This document shows, in pieces, positions 32,963 through 40,443 of a stretch of 46,614 bases of DNA (position 1 is its first letter; every line of letters begins with the position of its first letter). The notes beneath the pieces were generated by a model, which did no database searches, was not told where the DNA came from, and saw only the letters and a list, made by a program, of their open reading frames with translations. The stretch spans positions 1-46,614 of the forward strand of contig JAFZQY010000047.1 in assembly GCA_017620155.1 (NCBI GenBank), written 5' to 3'. A program made the translations under genes and the position numbers. The stretch comes from Lachnospiraceae bacterium (GTDB lineage Bacteria > Bacillota > Clostridia > Lachnospirales > Lachnospiraceae).

Positions 32963-34499
32963 ACCTCGCCATGATAAATACTATCGGACTGACTGTGAAC
33001 ACGATGTAGAAGAATCTCGCGTCGTGACCCGACAGCAGCAATATAGTTCCGAAAGCATAAGCTATGACCGGAATACAGGGGATGATCTTTTTCCAGGATT
33101 TCAATGATGACCAGCCTAGGCTCGCAAGCACTGCGATGACAAGCATGAGCAGGGCGAACCCGAGCTTGCGGAAAAAGTTTAACCCCTTCAGGCGGACTAT
33201 GCTGTGATATTTTTCCAGAATATGCGCAAGCGCAGGCTTTCCGGCGGGCTCCAGTCCATAATCATTCTCATCGATCTGGTTGTGAGCGATATCGATGTCC
33301 GCCTTATCCTGCAGATCCAACCCATACACAAAATCGGTAAGCGCAAATACCGCATCCACAGAAGTCTCAGGGGATACCACAAAGCATTTGAGCGCCATCT
33401 TAACGATAGGGACTACGCCCTTTTCCTCGATGACATCGGGATTATATGCGCCGCCGTATTTCATGAGGTTGAAGTTGCCGCGGTTATATCTTTCCTCCCA
33501 CACTTCCGCAGGGGAATATGAATATGCAAACTGAAGAGTTTCTTCGTCGAGAAGATCAGGTGATTCCTTCACGGCGTTGCCGATCACTGCCATCGGGAAG
33601 CCGACTGTCTGTACAACCTCTGTAGGTGAAACAGTGGCGTTGACCGCCTTGTAGATCGGACCGCGGACCACGACGAGAGTAAGGATGAACGACGCCACAA
33701 GAAGGAGCCACTTGGGCTTGCTCATGTAGAATATCATCGCGATGACCATAAGTCCGGTGAAGATTGCACCGTTATGTCTGAAAAGCGTGGCGTTTGCCAG
33801 CATGAATCCGATCACGATACATCGGAGGATCGAAGCCTTATCCGGCCCTTCGAAAAAGATTCTTGCAAAAGCAGTAACAGCTACCAGCGCAACTGTTGCA
33901 AAACCAACATCTTTGAACGCAAAAAGAAGTATGTAACCGGTAAGCGGATTGAGCATTATATAAGCTAGTGAGATGACAGCGGGCAACGTGCCTGCATGCT
34001 CATAAATGACTGCAAACATATATCCGAGTGCAAGCGAAAAAAGGAACATCTGCCATACTATAACGCTCCATACTTTTCCGAAGATCTTGATCGGGATCGT
34101 GTAGTAAAGAAGCGTATGCCATACGGGATGCCAGTCATCATATGCGCCCGTCATGACCTGTTTGATCTGTGACAGATTATCGGGTTCGTAAGATCCCGGG
34201 AAATACGCTATGAACCAGATCATCAGGATAGCAAAGCATACGGCCGATGCGATCACAAAAGCGATGATGCAGCTTCGTTTCGTAACCTTCCCTAAGCGTC
34301 TTATATTAATCCTGTCGAATAGCTTAAGCAGGAGCCTGGAAAGCGCCCACGCAGCGATTGTCAGGGGCACAAGTATTCCAAGCAGTATCAGCAGATTATG
34401 CGTGACATACAGGTATATCGATGACACGCTTATCAGAAGCAGATACAGCGTAAGGATTATCGTGTTGGCTTTAGATCTTTTTTGCAAGGTATTGGACAT
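32946..34499 (-). CDS. Polytopic membrane protein, DUF6020-like, second paralogue
   Basis: A 517-residue paralogue of the protein at 12367-13953. The two share AYFPGSY, DWHPVWHTLL, a QTVGFPMAVIGN or QAVGLPMAIIGN stretch and a FYIVF/FYVTY end with close spacing throughout. It has about ten helices and a large external loop near residues 280-400. GT-C-type activity is inferred from topology and conserved external Asp and His residues. GAGG lies six bases before the ATG, which overlaps the upstream gene by 29 bases. The paralogy suggests two related transfers, one for each part of the locus. Confidence 0.74.
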   Translation of the reverse strand: MSNTLQKRSKANTIILTLYLLLISVSSIYLYVTHNLLILLGILVPLTIAAWALSRLLLKLFDRINIRRLGKVTKRSCIIAFVIASAVCFAILMIWFIAYFPGSYEPDNLSQIKQVMTGAYDDWHPVWHTLLYYTIPIKIFGKVWSVIVWQMFLFSLALGYMFAVIYEHAGTLPAVISLAYIMLNPLTGYILLFAFKDVGFATVALVAVTAFARIFFEGPDKASILRCIVIGFMLANATLFRHNGAIFTGLMVIAMIFYMSKPKWLLLVASFILTLVVVRGPIYKAVNATVSPTEVVQTVGFPMAVIGNAVKESPDLLDEETLQFAYSYSPAEVWEERYNRGNFNLMKYGGAYNPDVIEEKGVVPIVKMALKCFVVSPETSVDAVFALTDFVYGLDLQDKADIDIAHNQIDENDYGLEPAGKPALAHILEKYHSIVRLKGLNFFRKLGFALLMLVIAVLASLGWSSLKSWKKIIPCIPVIAYAFGTILLLSGHDARFFYIVFTVSPIVFIMARYDGKI

Positions 34500-35421
34500 C
34501 TATAACCTCATATTTATCCGACCGGCTGTATGTGTGCACGCCAATCAGGCGGCGTTTACAGTCGGTATTTACTTTGTTCGGAAGCATCTCTTTCTTTATC
34601 TCGCCCGATTCGGGATCACCCTCACGGAACATCACAGAGTAGCCGTACACGCCGGATGTCGAACGCTGGACGGGATAGATAACCTCGCCGGGAGTGCTGT
34701 CGGCGCTGCCGCCGATCGAAAGGGCCCGCTCAGCGCCCAGCGGATAGCCTGCCATGCGCGACTGAAGGGTGTATTGTTCGCTGACGAGACCTAAGTCGGT
34801 TGCTTCCAGCTCGGCGTTCGTGCACGCGTCGGCCGGGGTTCCGTCCGATGAGCTCTTCTTCAGTTTAAACTTCCTGAATCTCGTATAAAAATCAATCTCC
34901 GGAAGATACTCCGAAGAAAGAAATGTTATCTCATCATCCGACGCCTCAAATACGACAGTATCGACGAGTTTCATTCCGTCCAGGAAGCGTCCGCACTTTT
35001 CCCATTTATCCGGGAAGGATGCGCAGCGATACAGATTGATCGCGTTATCCATCTCAGTCTCAGGGATCATATACAGGCTGCCGTTCCATTCAAAACACAT
35101 CGGGAACGACATGTGGAATTTCTCCTCGATAACTGCGACGGGCTCGTGCCAGGTGCCGTCAGTGATGTCGGAATAGACGATCGCGCCGATTCCGGTCTCG
35201 CGGTCCACACGCTCCATGAATACGATCTCGCGACCGTCGTGGCTTATGATCAACGGATCGGCGTACCAGTATTTTCCCGAGTGCGGTAAAACGGCATAAG
35301 GCTCATCGCTCCCGGCTTTCTTAAATGCACAGGAAAAGATGGCCTCATATCCGATAAATTTCATGAACCCGAGACGCAGCCCGAGTTTTTTCGCTTTCTT
35401 TATAAACTCCGAGACTTTCAA
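34471..35421 (-). CDS. Beta-propeller protein resembling the GINT1 N-terminal domain
   Basis: A 316-residue soluble protein. It has repeats of the form YADPLIISHDGREIVFMERV and FPMCFEWNGSLYMIPET, which match the five-bladed propeller fold found N-terminal in plant glucosamine inositolphosphorylceramide transferases and in bacterial proteins of sugar clusters. There is no signal peptide. The fold is shared with GH43/GH32-type proteins, but I see no proven catalytic set. It may bind or process a sugar nucleotide or a lipid-linked sugar. It overlaps the GT26 fusion gene by four bases and the membrane protein gene after it by 29. The family call is confident, the role is not. Confidence 0.7.
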   Translation of the reverse strand: MKVSEFIKKAKKLGLRLGFMKFIGYEAIFSCAFKKAGSDEPYAVLPHSGKYWYADPLIISHDGREIVFMERVDRETGIGAIVYSDITDGTWHEPVAVIEEKFHMSFPMCFEWNGSLYMIPETEMDNAINLYRCASFPDKWEKCGRFLDGMKLVDTVVFEASDDEITFLSSEYLPEIDFYTRFRKFKLKKSSSDGTPADACTNAELEATDLGLVSEQYTLQSRMAGYPLGAERALSIGGSADSTPGEVIYPVQRSTSGVYGYSVMFREGDPESGEIKKEMLPNKVNTDCKRRLIGVHTYSRSDKYEVIDVQYLAKKI

Positions 35422-36860
35422 GCCATTGTCCCCCGGTGTTTATTCTTAAAAAGCAGGTAGATGTAGAACTTGACGTTGGTCACCACGTATCTCTTAAAGA
35501 GCCTTCCCGGATCCTGGCAGAGGCGGTAGAACCATTCCATTCCGACCTTCTGGATCCAGACGGGAGCCCTCTTTATCGTGCCAGCATGGAAGTCAAATCC
35601 GGCGCCGACTCCCATCATCACTCCGCTAATCTTTCCTGCGTGATCGGCCATCCATTTTTCCTGCTTGGGAGCGCCGAGACCGATCCATACGACGTCGGCT
35701 CCGCTTGCATTTATGCGCTCGACATCAGCGGCGTCTTCCTCAGGCGTCAGGTCTCTAAACGGCGGTGAATACATGCCAACGATGTTGATGTCAGGATACT
35801 TTTTCTTAAGATTCTCCTGAAGTGCGTCGAGCGTCTCCTGCGAAGATCCGTAGAAATAGTGGCTCACCTGACCGTCTGCGGTGTCATGGAAAAAGTGATC
35901 CATGAAGTCGGGTCCGGCCACGCGCTCCGCGCCGACAAGTCCGCTCGAAATCTGGCGCTTTGCGATCGGATTTCCGTCCGCAAAAGTGAGAGCCGAATTG
36001 TTTAAGACGTCGCGATACGAAGGATCTTCGACGGACATCACAAGTGTATGAACATTGGAAAAGCAGATGTATTTGCCACCCAGTTCTTTAATGTTTCTGA
36101 TCACATGAAGCACCGCTTCCTCGGTGCGAGCGATCGCATATTTCACTCCGAGGAGCTCGAATCTGTTACGGCGTACACTCACCGGGACTGTAAGGAATCC
36201 GTTCACATCGGATGCAATGCCGCTCCTGATGTCGTATCCGTCTATGTCAAGTCCGGCGTAGACTCTCGCGCCTTCTGCAACCGCCGTATCGAGCATTGCG
36301 TTATAGTCTTCGTCGGATGCATTTCCCCTGCGGATAAAAACTGCAGGATCGGCGTCTTCATCCGCGGAGTCTGCGATCAGCTTACGGAATTCTTCGGCCG
36401 CCGGATAAGGAGGACGGATCTCCAGAGCACGGACTTCCTCGCGCAGGCCGTTCTTTTTCAGATAAACGCTCCGAATGACCATCCTAAGAACGTAATCATA
36501 AATGATGCTCGTAACATACACGGTCGCGATGACGAATCTCGATGAAACCTCGCCCTGCTGGGTAACATAGAGATACAGGATCGAGAGGATCATGACAAAA
36601 GTTTTGTCACGAACGACCATGACAAGGTTCTCGATCGGATCGCTCTCAAAGACCGATCTGCTTCGCAGGTCCACGATCACGAAGATCAGCGTCAGGATCA
36701 GCCACATCGACACGATGAGCGTGATATAGAGTCTGTCGAACCTGTCGACCCAGTTGTCATATCTGATGAAAAGTGCGGTCAGACAAGCGAGCGTCTGAGC
36801 GATCAGATCAGCGATCAATATTCGTCTTTTGGGATATCTTCCGTAGTTTCCTTTTTTCAT
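35418..36860 (-). CDS. WecG/TagA/CpsF (GT26) glycosyltransferase fused to a WbaP-like membrane domain
   Basis: A 480-residue protein. Residues 1-130 hold four hydrophobic helices (about 14-32, 45-63, 88-100, 108-125) like the N-terminal part of WbaP/WcaJ phosphoglycosyl transferases. Residues 140-235 look like the Rossmann-type linker domain that follows in those proteins. From about residue 238 on comes a complete GT26 domain with SNVHTLVM, FADGNPIAKR and GLGAPKQEKWM. GT26 enzymes add the second sugar to a lipid-linked sugar (ManNAc in TagA and WecG). GT26 proteins usually stand alone at about 240 residues, so the fusion is notable. No Shine-Dalgarno site is obvious. It overlaps the next gene by four bases. 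Confidence 0.87.
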   Translation of the reverse strand: MKKGNYGRYPKRRILIADLIAQTLACLTALFIRYDNWVDRFDRLYITLIVSMWLILTLIFVIVDLRSRSVFESDPIENLVMVVRDKTFVMILSILYLYVTQQGEVSSRFVIATVYVTSIIYDYVLRMVIRSVYLKKNGLREEVRALEIRPPYPAAEEFRKLIADSADEDADPAVFIRRGNASDEDYNAMLDTAVAEGARVYAGLDIDGYDIRSGIASDVNGFLTVPVSVRRNRFELLGVKYAIARTEEAVLHVIRNIKELGGKYICFSNVHTLVMSVEDPSYRDVLNNSALTFADGNPIAKRQISSGLVGAERVAGPDFMDHFFHDTADGQVSHYFYGSSQETLDALQENLKKKYPDINIVGMYSPPFRDLTPEEDAADVERINASGADVVWIGLGAPKQEKWMADHAGKISGVMMGVGAGFDFHAGTIKRAPVWIQKVGMEWFYRLCQDPGRLFKRYVVTNVKFYIYLLFKNKHRGTMA

Positions 36861-36913
36861 GATTTTCTAGCTTCGCGGTTTCGAAGTGTGTTGCTTCCGG
36901 GCTAAGGAGTGCT
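36861..36913 (-). other. Gap between radical SAM gene and GT26 fusion
   Basis: Fifty-three bases with a short dyad (CTTCG-N6-CGAAG, minus strand) not followed by a T-run. I see neither a convincing promoter nor a strong ribosome site for the GT26 gene here. Confidence 0.35.
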
Positions 36914-37924
36914 TTACTTCTGTGCCTCCGGAATAAACTTGTTCTCGGATAACGAGTAGCCGCGCTTGATGAATTTATGCACAAAAACCCACCACGCGGG
37001 AACCCAGATATATCTGTGCATCGCAGGCGATGCGGATCCGATCATCCAGCAGTTGCGGTCGCACTTTCTCGTGCATTCGCGAACCTTTTCCGCCTGATCC
37101 GAATTCCAGAGAGTGTCCCAATCTGTCTCCTTCAGGTTGCCCATGACAGCCTTCTGCGCCATGCCGTTGCAGGGGATCACATCGCAGAACGGATCGATGA
37201 AAAACGCATCCTTGCTCATATCGCAGGGAAGCAGACGCTTGTTGCCGTAAATGTAGTTGATCAGGCCGTGATTGAAGTAGGCTCTGAACCATTTTTTCGG
37301 CGAAGATGAATGAAGCAGTTCGTTGATGAGATCTTCGAAACACTTCGCCACCTGATACTTGTCCTCGATCTTGTTATCTGTCTTGCGGAAGTAGAACGAG
37401 TTGTGCAAAGTCGCAGTTGCAAACTCCATGCCGAGCTCATCGGAAATCTTGTAAAGGCTCACGAGATCCTTGCAGTTCATGTCCTGAACGGTCATGCCGA
37501 AACCAACATCGGGATGGCCCATTTCCACGAGAGTTTTAAGCGTCGTGTAGCCTCTCTCATAGCCGTTCGGAATGCCGCGGATCGCGTCGTTGGTTTCCTG
37601 CAGGCCCTCGATACTTATGCGGATTCCGACCTTCGGAAACTCCTTGCAAAGTGCGATGATGCGGTCTGTAAAATATCCGTTCGTGGAAATGACGATACGG
37701 TCGGATTTCTTGTAAAGTTCGCGAACGATGTCAGGAATGTCCTGCCTGATAAAAGGTTCGCCGCCCGTGATGTTAGTAAAAGCCATCTCGGGAAGTTTGC
37801 GGATGTCATCAAGCGTGATCTCTTCGTCGGGTCTCGTCGGATCCTTGAAGCAATCGCACATGTTGCACCTGGCGTTGCATCTATATGTGACTATTACGGT
37901 GCCGTAAAGTTTTCTGCGTGACAT
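36914..37924 (-). CDS. Radical SAM protein with SPASM-like C-terminus
   Basis: A 336-residue cytoplasmic protein. The cluster-binding motif CNARCNMC (Cys16, Cys20, Cys23) is followed by TGGEPF (54-58), the SAM-binding GGE. C-terminal cysteines at 234, 247, 252, 284, 288 and 292 suggest a second, SPASM-type iron-sulfur site. The C-terminus then runs on with aromatic and basic residues that may touch the membrane. Such proteins act on peptides, sugars or alcohols, for example as epimerases or dehydrogenases. In a sugar locus it may modify a sugar or lipid-linked glycan, but the substrate is unknown. GGAG lies five bases before the ATG. It overlaps the upstream GT4 gene by 31 bases. Confidence 0.85.
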   Translation of the reverse strand: MSRRKLYGTVIVTYRCNARCNMCDCFKDPTRPDEEITLDDIRKLPEMAFTNITGGEPFIRQDIPDIVRELYKKSDRIVISTNGYFTDRIIALCKEFPKVGIRISIEGLQETNDAIRGIPNGYERGYTTLKTLVEMGHPDVGFGMTVQDMNCKDLVSLYKISDELGMEFATATLHNSFYFRKTDNKIEDKYQVAKCFEDLINELLHSSSPKKWFRAYFNHGLINYIYGNKRLLPCDMSKDAFFIDPFCDVIPCNGMAQKAVMGNLKETDWDTLWNSDQAEKVRECTRKCDRNCWMIGSASPAMHRYIWVPAWWVFVHKFIKRGYSLSENKFIPEAQK

Positions 37925-39213
37925 GGTGTCTCCTTGTATATCTTCAAAAGCTTTTCACAATATTCATCGATCGACATGAAGTACGTCTCAGCACAGCCCT
38001 GTTCGAGCTTGTTAAGCGCGATGGTGTCGGACCAGAGTTCAGATATCTTGGCCGTCAGTCCTTCTGCATCTCCGGGTTCAAAAAGGTATCCGTTTACGCC
38101 GTCGTCAACGAGCTCCGGAGTTCCTCCCGTTGCCGATGCAATGATCGGAGTTCCGTATGAGATCGACTCCATTACAGTGAATGAGCAGTTCTCATGACAT
38201 TCCGACGGGAATACGGAAAATGCAGCTTCGGATATAAGTTTCTTAAGTTCATCGCCGGATTTAAAACCGACGTTTTTGACATTCTTAAGTGCGTTTACCT
38301 GCGTCTCCAGAGGGCCCGATCCTGCAAATACAAAATCAATGTCGGGAAGCGACTCACAAACTTTTAGTAGAGTCGCGATTCCTTTCTCTTCGGAGAAGCG
38401 TCCGAAGTAGAGAACGTAGGGTGATGGTGATGTGCTGTCGGATGTAGTAGTATCCATGGCAGCTGTAGTCCCATCGGCATTGGGTGTCTGCTCGTTGCTG
38501 GTCTTTGCTCCCGGCATGAAGTTGTGAAGCGTTATGCACTTGCCGCGAAGTATCGGATCGGACTCAAGTTTTTCCTGCATGAAACGGCTGGGCGTAATGA
38601 TCGCATCGATCAGGCCATACGTCTTACGTGCCTTGTACAGATACGCTTCCATCGCACCGAGCAGGCTTCGAACGCGGCTTCCGTGGATGCATCTGTTACG
38701 CGCACAGTTCATGTACTTTCCGCCCTCGCATTCGAAGCATCTGCGTCCGTCAGATGGAACGCGAAGAAGATGTCCCGGGCATACCCACTGGGAATCATGC
38801 GCGGTATATATCGTGCGTGTCTTACCGCCGTGTCTGATATCGTAGTCAGCCACCGCCTCTATGACTGAGGGAGTGAGCTGAAAGTTGATGTTGTTAAAGT
38901 GCACTACATCGGGCTTAAAGTCTTCAAGTACCTGCCCTATCTTGCGTGCCGCATCCCTTGAATAGAGGATCTTGAAGGGGAGGGTGAGTTTCTTCAGCTT
39001 CGCTGACAGGTGTCCGCCCCCACCTTCGCCTGCATGGAAATCCATGTCGTCGGTGTATACGTTCAGACGGTTTCCGACAATACGTCCCTCGTGCTCCATT
39101 CCGAAATACTGGACCTCATGACCCATTTTCTCAAGGCACTTGCCGACCTCAAATATATATGTTTCCGATCCGCCGTTGGGATGCAGGAACTTGTTTACTA
39201 TCAGTATCTTCAT
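37894..39213 (-). CDS. GT4 glycosyltransferase with cysteine cluster and low-complexity linker
   Basis: A 439-residue GT-B enzyme. It has NKFLHPNGGSETY at the start, FGRFSEEKGIAT in the second domain and ECHENCSFTVMESISYG near residue 350. A group of cysteines (145, 159, 162, 170, 175) follows TAHDSQWVCPG and is known from a branch of GT4; it may bind a metal. A Thr/Ser/Asp-rich run (about residues 237-265) is inserted between the domains, longer than usual. Only a weak GAGAAA precedes the ATG. It probably adds one sugar to the repeat unit. Confidence 0.86.
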   Translation of the reverse strand: MKILIVNKFLHPNGGSETYIFEVGKCLEKMGHEVQYFGMEHEGRIVGNRLNVYTDDMDFHAGEGGGGHLSAKLKKLTLPFKILYSRDAARKIGQVLEDFKPDVVHFNNINFQLTPSVIEAVADYDIRHGGKTRTIYTAHDSQWVCPGHLLRVPSDGRRCFECEGGKYMNCARNRCIHGSRVRSLLGAMEAYLYKARKTYGLIDAIITPSRFMQEKLESDPILRGKCITLHNFMPGAKTSNEQTPNADGTTAAMDTTTSDSTSPSPYVLYFGRFSEEKGIATLLKVCESLPDIDFVFAGSGPLETQVNALKNVKNVGFKSGDELKKLISEAAFSVFPSECHENCSFTVMESISYGTPIIASATGGTPELVDDGVNGYLFEPGDAEGLTAKISELWSDTIALNKLEQGCAETYFMSIDEYCEKLLKIYKETPCHAENFTAP

Positions 39214-39237
39214 GTATTTCTCAAGCGTCTTTTGGGA

Positions 39238-40419
39238 TCACTTTTTACTCATGATCTCACTATAAATTGCTTCGGTCTGCTTCGTCATTTCATCCCAGCT
39301 GAACTTCTCGCGGATGTGCTCGGCGCTACGAGTGCGAAGATTCTCCACGCGAGAAGGATCAGCTATGAGTTCGCGTAGTTTTTCAGCCAGGTCATCTATA
39401 TCGCCATGCGCGAATGTAACGCAGTTATCTTCAAGGACTTCAGTGTTCTCCGGAATGTCGCTTACCAAACAGCAGTTGCCAAATGAAGCGGCTTCCAGAA
39501 GGCTGAGCGCCATGCCCTCTACATCAGAAGGAAGCACATAAATATAAGCGTTTGAATACAGTTCTTCGAGAATGCGTCCTTCTGCGAATCCGGTCATGAT
39601 GATCCTGGCATCATCAGCCGTGCGACGCTTTAATTCCTCGACATAATCATCGGTCTGTCCACTGCCGCCTGCTATTACAAGCTTCATGTCGGTATCGAGA
39701 GACTTGAAAGCATCGATCAGGTAATGTGCGCCTTTCTCGGGAACGAGACGAGCCAGAAACAGGATATACTTACCGGATTCAAGTCCGAACTTGCCTTTGA
39801 TCTGATCGGCTTCAACACGCTCGTGAGAGTCTGCGCCGTTAGGGATATAGACGGTCTCTCTTCCGTAGGTGTCGGCGAAGTATTTCTGCATAGCCTTTGA
39901 AAGGACGATAATCTTGTCCGCATACTTGACCGCCCTCTTCTCGCCGCGAAGGATCACGCCGGACGCCATGTTGCCCCACTTGGCTCTTTGCCAGTCGAGG
40001 CCGTGAATGGTGACCACGATCTTTTTGTGAAAGAGTCCGAGCAGCCAAAGCATGTTGCAGGGGCCTTCTGCGTGATAATGGTAAATATCGTAGTGTCCGA
40101 AGAGTGCTCTTATAGTTGCAAGATATGCGTAGACGAGGGCGTTAAGTCCTCCGTTTGGAAGTGTAGGGATAGTACGGATGCGAACCTTGCCATAGTGGCG
40201 GGGATCGGATCCTACGGCGGCTCCGTTTGAAGCCTTTTCAGAAGCCTTATCTGTAGCTGTATCTGAAGCCTTATCTATAGCCTGAAAAGCCCGGTTATAC
40301 GCCTCAACGGTATACCCGTCCTCAGCGAGTCGTTTTGAGAGTTCGCCGACCACGATCTCAACGCCTCCCTGCCTCGAAGGTATGCTCTTTTGTCCTATCA
40401 TTACAACACGTAAACTCAT
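39238..40419 (-). CDS. GT4 glycosyltransferase with DUF1972-type N-terminus
   Basis: A 393-residue GT-B enzyme. The start IGQKSIPSRQGGVEIVV is the hallmark of DUF1972-type GT4 proteins, often rhamnosyl- or galactosyl-transferases. FLARLVPEKGAHYL and SDVEGMALSLLEAASFG (E-x7-E) complete it. A low-complexity Ala/Ser/Lys/Asp insert (about 47-69) sits in a surface loop and is coded by an imperfect DNA repeat at 40213-40281. No Shine-Dalgarno site is visible. TGGTATACT ends eight bases before the ATG, so an extended -10 box may start a leaderless transcript. It lies 24 bases after the polytopic protein upstream. Confidence 0.86.
   Translation of the reverse strand: MSLRVVMIGQKSIPSRQGGVEIVVGELSKRLAEDGYTVEAYNRAFQAIDKASDTATDKASEKASNGAAVGSDPRHYGKVRIRTIPTLPNGGLNALVYAYLATIRALFGHYDIYHYHAEGPCNMLWLLGLFHKKIVVTIHGLDWQRAKWGNMASGVILRGEKRAVKYADKIIVLSKAMQKYFADTYGRETVYIPNGADSHERVEADQIKGKFGLESGKYILFLARLVPEKGAHYLIDAFKSLDTDMKLVIAGGSGQTDDYVEELKRRTADDARIIMTGFAEGRILEELYSNAYIYVLPSDVEGMALSLLEAASFGNCCLVSDIPENTEVLEDNCVTFAHGDIDDLAEKLRELIADPSRVENLRTRSAEHIREKFSWDEMTKQTEAIYSEIMSKK
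40213..40281 (-). repeat. Imperfect repeat coding for a low-complexity loop
   Basis: Inside the DUF1972-type GT4 gene, units related to GAAGCCTTATCTGTAGC (plus strand) recur about three times with changes. They code for a run such as DKASDTATDKASEKAS. This looks like slippage expansion in a surface loop, not a functional element. Confidence 0.6.
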
Positions 40420-40443
40420 GTTAGTAAGTATACCATAAACCCC
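40420..40443 (-). promoter_or_regulatory. Extended -10 box before the DUF1972-type GT4 gene
   Basis: TGGTATACT (40435-40427) fits TGnTATAAT with one mismatch in the hexamer. The predicted RNA start is one base before the ATG at 40419. No ribosome site is present in this short gap, in agreement with leaderless translation or with read-through from the gene upstream. Confidence 0.45.
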
